Assembly (NCBI GenBank): GCA_905160935.1
Contig: CAJHZI010000431.1
Span: forward strand, 37,501-101,500
Direction of reading: 5' to 3'
Source: Enchytraeus crypticus
Lineage: Eukaryota > Annelida > Clitellata > Enchytraeida > Enchytraeidae
Length of the DNA: 64,000 bases
Positions within the stretch are counted from its first letter, which is position 1. Each line of letters starts with the position of its first letter. The position numbers and the translations under genes were made by a program. The notes under the pieces were generated by a model. The model was not told the DNA's origin, did not search any database, and saw only the letters and a list, made by a program, of their open reading frames with translations. Shown one piece after another: positions 58,701-64,000 of the stretch.

Positions 58701-58766
58701 ATGATGATCAGACCTGTCAGTCTGTCCATCACTCGATCTGTCCCGCCCCTCTCCTGTATCCGGCAT
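40731..58766 (-). CDS. GK5: GK5-type FGGY carbohydrate kinase, spliced
   Basis: A kinase of the FGGY family, closest to vertebrate GK5 along its length. Exons on the minus strand: 58766-58581, 57713-57626, 55600-55525, 54422-54329, 53622-53533, 51932-51800 (start approximate), 51136-51063, 50008-49948, 46403-46277, 45563-45459, 44314-44220, 43100-42934, 42532-42399 and 40891-40731. Landmarks in order are LALDVGTTTIRAHVYDQ (phosphate-binding start), YPQQGWVEMD, GITTQRNTF, HHFITWQD, FGTIDTWLLWKLT, VADQQGAMFG, TMGTGTF, LYPLIGWKIG, FVPAFSGLQ, MPLNDD, IRCDGGVCNNSF and LGAAFLAGLAVG. Located exons sum to 1591 nt. The mismatch in phase between 53533 and 51932, and the absence of the human LRLVWILQ segment, imply one small exon of about 40 nt between them that I could not find. 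The intron after the 43100-42934 exon uses a GC donor. All other located donors are GT. Confidence 0.95.
40981..41395 (+). mobile_element. Orphan domain of retroelement type, fragment
   Basis: An open frame reads DGVSQIPWAEGKCISWDVTV, TDTFSAS, AAANRKTLKYAEV, FRPIAFETLGPI and AILWQRLSIALQRCNAVCI to a stop at 41395. The WDVT-D, PIAFET-G and QR-SIA-QR-N pattern is one I associate with the downstream part of reverse-transcriptase elements in many invertebrates, but I cannot name the element class. It lies in the last GK5 intron on the opposite strand. It is treated as a fossil fragment; no upstream polymerase is present here. Confidence 0.5.
41455..41595 (-). repeat. (AAT)n and family E tail
   Basis: The plus strand reads (AATAAT)n at 41515-41545, then GTTTAAAGTCCGTTTCCTCA and GGATGATGTCAGGGACAA, the reverse of the 8797 and 29800 blocks. 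Confidence 0.75.
41940..42385 (+). repeat. Dispersed repeats of an ACACGAATCAACAGTTGACA unit
   Basis: The unit AAACACGAATCAACAGTTGACACA occurs, with small changes, at about 41955, 42003, 42053 and 42360, the last just after GK5 exon 42532-42399. The first three are spaced about 48 bp apart. Confidence 0.75.
43180..43425 (+). mobile_element. RTE-like LINE, 3' end with (GAT)n tail
   Basis: Reads [36 protein letters not shown] and [12 protein letters not shown], then AAACTGGGATTTAAGGGACG and a GATGATGATGATGACGATG tail. It lies in the GK5 intron just upstream (minus sense) of exon 43100-42934. Confidence 0.85.
43805..43935 (-). mobile_element. RTE-like tail and family F fragment
   Basis: GAATCCCAGTTTAACTACGG and ATACGAATAGATC are a minus-sense RTE tail, followed by GCAATTTCTGGATCCTAAGC (family F). 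GK5 intron. Confidence 0.65.
44341..44525 (-). mobile_element. RTE-like LINE tail with (ATC)n
   Basis: (ATC)n at 44350-44400, then TTCCCTTAAATCCCAGTTTA, ATACGAATAGACTTTCTCCA and CACACCATATCTTCAGTCAA. It starts about 25 bp from GK5 exon 44314-44220. Confidence 0.85.
44850..44965 (+). mobile_element. RTE-like LINE tail
   Basis: AATAGGGGATTGACTGATGA, CTATTCGTATCCCGACCCTA, AAACTGGGATTCAAGGGAAG and (ATG)n. About 115 bp, 5'-truncated. Confidence 0.85.
45125..45270 (-). mobile_element. tRNA-derived SINE, family A
   Basis: The plus strand reads AGCTGGTAAAGCTAAGGTTA, CGAAAGCGATGTAAGTGACG, AGGATTTGAACCCCGCACCT and TCTTACCGACTTTGCCACTG. The minus strand gives the tRNA-like order box A, then box B (GGTTCAAATCC). 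Confidence 0.9.
45325..45445 (+). mobile_element. RTE-like LINE tail
   Basis: ATAGGGGATTAACTGATGAT, GGAGGACTGGAGAAAGTCTA, AAACTGGGATTTAAGGGAAG and (ATGATG)n. It ends about 15 bp from the donor side of GK5 exon 45563-45459. Confidence 0.85.
45717..45870 (-). mobile_element. CR1/L2-like LINE 3' tail
   Basis: ACAATACGATTAGAGTGCTA, CATGACAACATCGAACACTG and GATGAGCAGAGTGAGGGGTC align with the 6.1-kb LINE end, with changes that suggest a separate subfamily. A GGAAGGGTACTAGCGGA duplication follows at 45855-45885. Confidence 0.75.
46128..46255 (+). mobile_element. tRNA-Ser/Leu-like SINE, family C
   Basis: GTCAGGATAGCCGAATGGAC with AGCACGCTTGCCTGAGAAGC resembles the front of a Ser/Leu-type tRNA, and ATCGTTTCAAATTCCAACCG resembles its T-arm. 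The tail CAAACGTTAAACTTAGCTTT resembles the tails of families A and E. It lies about 20 bp from GK5 exon 46403-46277. Confidence 0.7.
46381..47060 (-). repeat. 41-bp minisatellite made of a GK5 splice acceptor
   Basis: ATGG (or its variants) recurs at 46381, 46422, 46463, 46504, 46545, 46585, 46626, 46667, 46708, 46749, 46790, 46831, 46872, 46913, 46954, 46995 and 47036: 17 copies, period 41 with one step of 40. In minus sense each unit is a TTGTTGTTGTTAG acceptor followed by GTGGCTGATCAACAGGG and CGCCATGTTT, the first codons (VADQQGAMF) of GK5 exon 46403-46277. Only the copy at 46381-46408 leads into the true exon. Others carry changes such as CAGCC to CAACC, CACCT to CACAT (which removes the AG) and GCGCC to GTGCC. 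Confidence 0.97.
47341..49245 (+). mobile_element. Non-LTR retrotransposon (LINE), broken
   Basis: It lies in a GK5 intron, opposite to the gene. Frames at 47367-47690, 47795-48499 and 48723-49235 give a pre-RT region, then reverse transcriptase. RT blocks are CFIDYTKAFDKVRHSKLIDL (motif A), KRGVRQGCVISPDLFNLYSE (motif B) and IRYSDDIVLIAD (catalytic YSDD). The C-terminal part has PILLYGSEVWTISS, MKFFGHIMRN and EGKRCKGRQRM. The endonuclease is missing from the 5' side and at least two breaks separate the frames, so the copy is inactive. It differs from both the 6.1-kb and the RTE-like families; I do not assign a clade. A near-identical 3' fragment is at 34898-35218. Confidence 0.92.
49684..49825 (-). 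mobile_element. tRNA-derived SINE, family A
   Basis: AGCTGGTAAATCTAACGTCA, AGCGATGTCGGTGACGGGCG, AGGGTTTGAACCCCGCACAT and CTTACCGACTTCGCCACTGG. It lies about 125 bp from GK5 exon 50008-49948. Confidence 0.9.
50070..50300 (+). repeat. CT-rich tract and family D repeat
   Basis: TCTCTAATAAATATCTGTC-type pyrimidine-rich sequence precedes TAGTGCATGGCCTACTGGCA, GTCCATGGTATTTAATGCCT and TCTTTAAATCATCTATAACA. An RTE-like tail remnant (GTTAAACTGGGATTTAAAGG) follows at 50378. Confidence 0.7.
50685..50965 (+). repeat. 26-bp minisatellite in GK5 intron, about 10 copies
   Basis: The unit AAGCAGAAGTCTAAGCCTAT followed by TATCTA repeats about ten times with point changes, fading out near 50965. It does not copy a GK5 exon that I can recognise. 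Confidence 0.9.
51975..52290 (+). repeat. Family D repeat, long copy
   Basis: TTAGTGCACTAGCTACTAGC, CATGGCATATAATGCCTCCG, GTCCACATAAGAGTGGATCT and ACTCTCTCCAGAACTTCCTC. It extends further at the right than the 50155 copy and matches 2165-2425 over its left two thirds. It ends about 45 bp before GK5 exon 51932-51800. 52300-53530 shows no gene or recognisable exon. Confidence 0.65.
53877..54022 (-). mobile_element. tRNA-derived SINE, family A
   Basis: AGCTGGTAAAGCTAATGTTA, CGAAAGCGATGTCAGTGACG, AGAATTTGAACCTCGCACAT and CTTACCGACATTGCCACTGG. GK5 intron. Confidence 0.9.
54505..54640 (+). mobile_element. tRNA-derived SINE, family A
   Basis: Plus-sense copy: CTTCGCTAAAATTCTCGACT, GTGTGGTGTTCAAATCCTGG (box B), TCACTGACATCGCTTTCGAG and GACGTTAACCTTAGCTTTAT. 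GK5 intron. Confidence 0.9.
55418..55495 (+). repeat. Family E tail with (TTA)n
   Basis: GGGACGTCCCTGACATTATC, GAGGAAACGGACATTAAACC and a TTATTATATTATTATTAG tail. It lies about 30 bp from GK5 exon 55600-55525. Confidence 0.75.
55660..55865 (+). repeat. ACATACAAGTACACATAGTA minisatellite
   Basis: Degenerate copies of CATACAAGTACACATA with spacing of roughly 20-30 bp, starting about 60 bp beyond GK5 exon 55600-55525 (on its 5' side). The Val/Tyr-rich frames on both strands are array translations. Confidence 0.85.
56370..56592 (+). repeat. CT tract and family D repeat
   Basis: CTCAGTGTACTGCCTACTGG, TTATGACGAAGTGGACCCCC and a short CT tract in front. Matches the 2165 copy at its left end and the reversed 57860-58025 copy at its right end. 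Confidence 0.7.
56690..56870 (-). mobile_element. tRNA-derived SINE, family B
   Basis: AGATTTTACTCTCAGATCAG, CGACCGAGAATCGAACCTAC and CCGCTCTGACCACTATGCTA. The last block is the reverse of a box A-like TAGCATAGTGGTCAGAGCGG, better kept than in other copies. Confidence 0.85.
57860..58025 (-). repeat. Family D repeat, reversed
   Basis: GGGGGCCCACGTCGTCATAA, TATACCATGGACCTGCCAGT and AGGCAGTGCACTAAGAG. GK5 first intron region. A family F block (CTAACAGTACGTGTCGTAAG) follows at 58258. Confidence 0.7.
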
Positions 58767-59090
58767 TCTGATTGGCTATATGGAGAATACTATTTCACTG
58801 CCTCTTATAGACAAAATTAAATTGTTTTTTCCCAATGCTACTTTTAAGAGCCGAAGACCCGACTGCCAAATTAACTCAATGTTTGTCTGAGAAAAATTAT
58901 CGTCTTCTAGGATCTGTTGCTAAAGGAAGCAGTCTTTTGTCAAAGCTCTATAAGTAATTTTCTACCTAGGAATGAATTGAATTTATGAATGAATCTTCAC
59001 GATTAGTCTATCAAGATATCCAGACAGATTGATGCTGTGAATCAATGTCGTAAAATATTTATAAATCATATATTCCCCGTGTTGTGCTCG
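58767..59090. other. GK5 upstream region
   Basis: It directly precedes the GK5 start codon on the minus strand. I see no TATA box or other promoter element that I can defend. Confidence 0.4.
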
Positions 59091-59445
59091 GGTGTGGTTG
59101 GACCACTGCAGAATAGGGCAACCGCAAACAATTTGCCGAGTGTACATAACAGGCGACTAAAGGCAGGAGCTGAGGACGGCAAGAGGGGACCCACCTCACC
59201 ATGAAATATTTTCTCCCAGGATTAAATGGAAATTAATCCACCTAACTGAGGAAGGCAATGGGAAACCACCTCAGAAGCCATATTCTTCCCAGGCTATACG
59301 CTACATAAGACATGGATAAGGCATAGAATTTGTGAAGGGATTAGCTTGTTGATCTAAGGAGTGCTCTTATGGAGCGAGAAGACAGACTTTGAGTATGAAT
59401 ATGTACCTTGAACCTGCCATTTGGCAGTGCACTGAAGAGAAGCGA
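59090..59445 (+). repeat. Family C repeat, longest copy
   Basis: TGCTCGGGTGTGGTTGGACC, GCCGAGTGTACATAACAGGC, CAATGGGAAACCACCTCAGA, TTATGGAGCGAGAAGACAGA and CCTGCCATTTGGCAGTGCAC. At about 355 bp it is the fullest copy in the window; others are at 13770, 26440 and 40318. No protein. Its class is unknown; the AGGCAATGGGAAACCACC motif is common in arthropod and mollusc repeats. Confidence 0.7.
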
Positions 59446-60144
59446 GAGATATTTGCACAAATTCAATATATATTTGATACTGTTCCTTCGATGGAGAAAA
59501 CTAAAAAATTGCAATGACAAGTTCAGCAGTCAGGTACAATCAGGACTAGCTTTCTCCTGTTTAAATAGTCGTTAAACCTAAATTCAACTATTTTCCCCAC
59601 AATATATAAGCCAAGACACTGACTAATACATACAAATTGTCCAACAAATACTGTCAGACATATGTATTACAAGTAAATTCAATAATCAAATTACTTACAT
59701 ATATAATATTCAAATTCACTAAGAAGTGTGCCAAATTTAAATTGTTGAATTCTCCTTATACTCTATGAACCTGGCACTTACGGCAAGGTAAGATATTTAT
59801 CTGAAGCAACTACTTCTAGTACATACTACTACTAGGATTACTTTAATAAAAATTAAAAAATGCAGCCAATATGTAGCACACATGTAGCATGAGTAATGAG
59901 AACAAATCCATTGATATACATTAGGCCTATGTAGGCCTATGCGTGCACTTAAACACTGATAAACTCAGTACACCATCGGGCCACCACTTGATACTGACGT
60001 AAAGGTTTAAGGTTATGAGTCAACTGATAACAAGAAGTTACCTATATCAGATCATATCTTTAACCAGCCAATAGAAAGTACACTGATCCATACATACATT
60101 GTGTTCATACATGATTAGTTGTACAAATTAAGTGCAAATCACTA

Positions 60145-60290
60145 AAAGTTGGACTGAGCTGGCAGCATGCCTTCAAGGTATTTGATAGAGGATCAGTAAG
60201 TGCAGGGTTCAAATCCACTGCTTACCCCTTTGCTGTCATGCTATCGAGCATGACAAAGACGTTAAATTTGACTTCATTACTTTTTCTCTA
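60145..60290 (+). mobile_element. tRNA-derived SINE, family A, diverged
   Basis: GCTGGCAGCATGCCTTCAAG, GCAGGGTTCAAATCCACTGC (box B) and AAAGACGTTAAATTTGACTT. The tRNA part is readable, the tail changed. Confidence 0.7.
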
Positions 60291-60319
60291 TCTCTTGCTA
60301 AACTTTCTAACCATGCCCT

Positions 60320-60328
60320 CTCTTCCTC

Positions 60329-60363
<35 letters not shown>

Positions 60364-60442
60364 AAGTTTCTGTCTCTACTTTAATTATCGAGCTCCACCC
60401 TATATCTCTCTTTTTCTCTTGCTCTCTCTCTCTCTCTTGCTT

Positions 60443-60473
<31 letters not shown>

Positions 60474-60565
60474 AAGTATTTGTCTCTACTTTAATTATCT
60501 AGTTCCACCCTATCTCATTATTTTTCTCTTCCTCTCTCTTTCTCTCTTCCTCTCTCTTCCTCTCT
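60320..60565. repeat. Duplicated (CT)n block
   Basis: Two CT-rich tracts, each followed by a unique segment (TCTCTACTTTAATTATC, TCCACCCTATCTC), so the whole roughly 110-bp block was duplicated. 59450-60140 holds nothing I recognise. Confidence 0.85.
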
Positions 60566-61048
60566 AATTTAATATTACTTGTTAGTTTATGTTTATAATA
60601 GCTTATAAAAACATCTTATTGCCAATGAATCACTAATCACTCTTGTCAAGTAGAAGAGCAACAATCATAAAATGTCGTAACCTTCATAATGTAGCCTCAA
60701 ACTAATTTAATTTAAATGACCAAGAATGAAAACCACTTTAACTATAGTGGTTACAGAAAACTACATTCATAAACCTGCTGATGAGAATAAAATGTTTTTA
60801 AATGCTATTTTTATTTTAAAAATAGAAAATACTATTTCATTTTCTGAAAGAAAATGGTAATAAATGCAATTTAACTTTGTTATTTTCACAATACATTTTA
60901 AAAGTGTGGGACAATGCAGACTGTTCACTCAATTATCACCATATCTTTATTTTAAACCAAGTCACTTCAACTCAGGGAGTATTAAAAATGAGTTTCATGT
61001 TTTTCATCTTACAGCTTTAAATTTAGCATCCGCATTGTGCTGCTTTAT

Positions 61049-61051
<3 letters not shown>

Positions 61052-61083
<32 letters not shown>

Positions 61084-61105
61084 GTAATAATAATAACAAT
61101 AATAA
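61052..61105. repeat. (AAT)n microsatellite
   Basis: About 16 AAT units with a few substitutions. The neighbouring 89-codon frame is mostly Asn from this tract and is not supported as a gene. Confidence 0.95.
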
Positions 61106-61589
61106 TATGTACATTTATATACGCGCTGCTTAAGCAACATGTCATTGTAGCGCTACAAGCAATTGTATGCTCGATCGAATAGAACAGTTTTGAGTTTCTT
61201 CTTTTATTGTTATCTATTAGTTTAGTTAATAATTTAATGTATATTTGATTTAGTTAAGTCTCTCCCTCCTTTGATACACTCAATCGGTAGCTCAGCCATC
61301 AACAGTTACCCAGCTTGTAAGGTGAAATGGATTAAAAGCAAGTGTATGACTAAGAATTACTTTTCCTTAACATACTATACATTTCTAAACGACAGAGGAT
61401 GACAGAAACTAAAACAATACCACAAAGAAATAATTACTATTAAGATTTTGGATTTCTTTAAATATATTGTAATTGACACAGGCTAACTAAAGAGAGTATC
61501 ATTTGCGAGAAGACTTTGTTAACTGGCCAATAAATTCGTCATCAGGATAAAATAGTATATCTCACTTAAAATTAAAGTGGTGCTGATTT

Positions 61590-61650
61590 ACTGAAATCAC
61601 TTCGGAGTGTGGAAACTGATGTTAACATTAGCTTTACCAGATTTTTTACC
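61590..61650 (+). mobile_element. SINE family A tail fragment
   Basis: CACTTCGGAGTGTGGAAACT and GATGTTAACATTAGCTTTAC resemble only the last part of family A. Confidence 0.5.
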
Positions 61651-61859
61651 ATGTGGTACCGAGTTATAACTAGGTCTTCAAAATTACTTAACTTCTGAGA
61701 CCTAGCTCACTTTCACGTTGTAAGCAGTTTAATCATTTCCAATACGTAGCTCTCAAAGCCTTGAAGAGGTCTCTTTGAGGTCTTCTTTTGAATCACATTG
61801 GTCTTTACTTTCATCATCACTAGCATGCGATCGAGCAGGAAAACGGTGTTAATCGTGGC

Positions 61860-62078
61860 TTTGGTCTATGAAAAGTTTCATAGGCAGTTAAAGACCTACC
61901 TTTTCGATGTCTAATTTCCATTCAGTGTCCACGAGTTGCGACCTCCTTTTCTTTAATTTCTTATCTTCGGACTGAATTTTCGGGATTTTGAATTTTTCAC
62001 CATTTTTACTCATCGTCTTGGATTAGGCTCAATAGTGCTGATGGCGTCATTGATGATAGTAGCACTCTAATTTATGCA
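61860..62078 (+). mobile_element. CR1/L2-like LINE, 3' end with last codons
   Basis: AGGCAGTTAAAGACCTACCT keeps the QLKTYLF end of the LINE protein, followed by CTTCGGACTGAATTTTCGGG, CGATGTCTAATTT-type text and the terminal GATAGTAGCACTCTAATTTA. It shows that the short tails elsewhere are truncated copies of the same LINE. 62080-63715 holds no gene I recognise. Confidence 0.85.
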
Positions 62079-63724
62079 AATGAATATATTACCAAAAGTT
62101 GAAGATTACAATAGCAAGTAAGATTAATGTTTATTCTTTCAATAATTGCATTGAACTATATAGGCCTATTAAAATCTCCTGACCCTAGCTAAACTCAGGG
62201 GTGAAAAATGTAGTTTTTAAAATAGTTTTTGAAGTCAATTTTAAAAACTTAAAAATCCTATAGCCCAAGAAGTTGGTTTATTAAAAAGCCTAAAATTTGA
62301 CGTTTTGAAAATTTGACAAAGTTAAATCTAACAATTTGACATTAACATTTAAATGCTACAAATTAATAGTTAAGGTACTAGTTAAGTCATAGTCAAGCCA
62401 ACAGGGCAACACTACATTTCTCATTTCAGGTTATGATTTCAGAGTTTTTCCAATATCTACGTTTTAAAAAAACGCTTTAAAACGCCGATATAATTTTAAA
62501 AATCTAGTTACTCATGGTTCCATGGTGCTGATGATCACAACCAGTTAATCAACCTATAGTAATATTAAACATTTTATATTTCTAGATAATACAGTATTTT
62601 CATCACATAATGGTATGAAATGGTATTTACTATTTACATTCCGTCTCGTTAAACTTTGACCTGTCAACCTGGACGACCACGCCTAAACTTTTAAGTAGTC
62701 AAAGCAGCAGCAACAACAGCAACTTTCTTTGGTCTCAACATTTAGCATAAAAGGAACAAGTCAAACGAACAGTAACACCAATAATAACTGCAACAGCAGC
62801 AACAACAACTACTTGGTGCTCCAACCAAAGAAAAGACGAAATTCGAAAATTGTCAGTCATGCAAAGGATATAATTATAACATCAAGATAGATCGAGTGTG
62901 CAGTTGTTTGAGCTAGCCAAAGCACATTTAAATTTGTTAGAGCTTGATCAATTGAGCAATGTTTTATACAAATTTAGTATAGTTTAACTTAGGAAAGAAT
63001 TTCAGGCTATAAATTATCTATATTATTAGCTAAATGCTATTGAAATCTTGGTGAAAACAAAACATATTATTTAATTTAATTTCATTAACGGGAGCCTCCA
63101 GTCAATGTTTACAACTTTGCAGGTGCCAAGTTCAAGGCTACCCGGTGAACAGCTGATAGTTAAAACATGTAGCCTAATATTAAATATCTTAATTTAGCTT
63201 AATTATACTGGTTCAGGAGTCGTGTGACTTGTAACACCAATCTAGTCGTATGACCATACCTGGTCATACTAAAATTGTAAACTAACCTAAGATTAAATTA
63301 ATCTAATGAACGTATGCATGGCGAATGAATGATGGATTAACGAATTAGCTCATTTTATGACAATAGTTTAGGAAAAATTTAATATATTCTAGTAAACAGA
63401 AAGTTATAATGAATTAAACCGAACTTGTGACGGACTGAATTAACCGGATACCTTTATAATATGTAATAACATAGATTAGTTATTTCTTCAATTTGCCTAT
63501 CTAATTTTAAAGATTTTGTAATTGAAGAATCTTTTTTTAAAACCTCAGATATTGGCTGCCTTTTTAACTCTTGAATTTTTAATATTGTATACATTTGTAG
63601 ACCTAAAATAGAAATTAATACATACTTTTTTATTCTGAAAATTTGAGGCCCATTGCGAAATATAATCTCTACCCTGCAATTGGACGTGCATAGTGTTCCG
63701 ATTATGTGCTTAAGTTTCAACTTG

Positions 63725-63808
63725 TGAATTTGTACTGTACTGTCTGTACAATCAGTACAATCAGTTCTGTCAGTACAAAAATTTGTACTGTCAGTTTTTG
63801 TGACAGCA
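63725..63808. promoter_or_regulatory. GTAC-palindrome cluster upstream of acetyltransferase exon
   Basis: Seven GTAC/TGTAC occurrences lie in about 65 bp: TGTACTGTACTGTCTGTACA, ATCAGTACAATCAG and the near-palindrome CAGTACAAAAATTTGTACTG (63771-63790; arms of 9 bp, 2-nt centre). It ends about 70 bp before the ATG at 63876. A regulatory role is inferred only from position and symmetry. Confidence 0.45.
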
Positions 63809-63875
63809 CAAGATCTAGGTTGATCTAGGTTGATTGTTTCTAATTAATTATATTGTTAGGTTGTCCGTACCAGCC

Positions 63876-63959
63876 ATGGGTACGGAAGATAATAGTAAAT
63901 CATTTGAAATTAGAGAATGGAAGGAAGAGGACTGTGAAGAAATTATGAGTATGATTAAG
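63876..63959 (+). CDS. SAT1: Spermidine/spermine N1-acetyltransferase-like, first exon
   Basis: The ATG at 63876 has a good context (CAGCCATGG). Twenty-eight codons run to a GTAAGC donor at 63960. The end FEIREWKEEDCEEIMSMIK matches the start of SAT1/SAT2-type GNAT enzymes (human SAT1 FVIRPATAADCSDILRLIK, SAT2 RIREAKEGDCGDILRLI). The break falls just after this Ile-Lys, before the ELA segment, in phase 0, as I recall for human SAT1. These enzymes acetylate polyamines or related amines in the cytosol. The rest lies beyond the window, so SAT1 versus SAT2 versus a related GNAT cannot be decided. The first nine residues (MGTEDNSKS) are an extension not in the human proteins. Confidence 0.7.
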
Positions 63960-64000
63960 GTAAGCAATAAAAAATTCTGATGCTTTTTCACTGAGACTAG

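Noticed and set aside
60864-61133. 89-codon plus-strand frame with poly-Asn
   Set aside because: Half of it is the (AAT)n microsatellite and the rest is unremarkable.

Overview
This is AT-rich nuclear DNA from an animal. It shows spliced genes with GT/AG junctions, non-LTR retrotransposons, tRNA-derived SINEs and abundant (TA)n, (CT)n and minisatellite arrays. Intron-rich genes for vitamin K-dependent carboxylase and for a GK5-type kinase fit a metazoan, most likely a marine invertebrate. The palindrome TAGGCCTA is scattered throughout. The species cannot be fixed from this window; a non-vertebrate deuterostome is only a guess.

Layout. 1-17.3 kb holds no host gene I recognise. It carries a TAGGCCTA-based minisatellite (2.5-2.9 kb), a broken CR1/L2-like LINE (6.1-8.6 kb, minus), a 166-bp MITE-like repeat, a fold-back repeat cluster flanked by (TA)n (12.8-13.7 kb) and two tRNA-derived SINEs. 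17.4-28.5 kb (plus) is GGCX, gamma-glutamyl carboxylase. I located thirteen coding exons whose phases all join, giving 1015 codons plus stop, clearly longer than vertebrate GGCX because of two hydrophilic insertions. 30.7-34.3 kb (minus) is a two-exon rhodopsin-like orphan GPCR, convergent with GGCX. 40.7-58.8 kb (minus) is GK5, an FGGY carbohydrate kinase. I located fifteen exons and infer one small exon that I could not find. Its introns hold a second LINE, many LINE tails and SINEs, and a retroelement-associated orphan domain. At 63.9 kb (plus) the first exon of a spermidine/spermine acetyltransferase-like gene runs out of the window.

The genes do not form an operon or an obvious pathway. 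GGCX acts on vitamin K-dependent proteins in the ER, GK5 is a sugar/polyol-type kinase, the GPCR sits at the cell surface, and the acetyltransferase acts on polyamines.

The most unusual signal is tandem repeats that have grown out of 3' splice junctions. In GK5 the intron/exon junction of the ADQQ-motif exon is amplified into 17 copies of a 41-bp unit (46381-47060), each carrying an AG acceptor and the first codons of the exon. In GGCX the start of exon 3 is present three times inside an ATTG-rich array, and exon 9 is preceded directly by a (GACT)n array. GGCX exon 5 has a LINE tail about 30 bp upstream of its acceptor.
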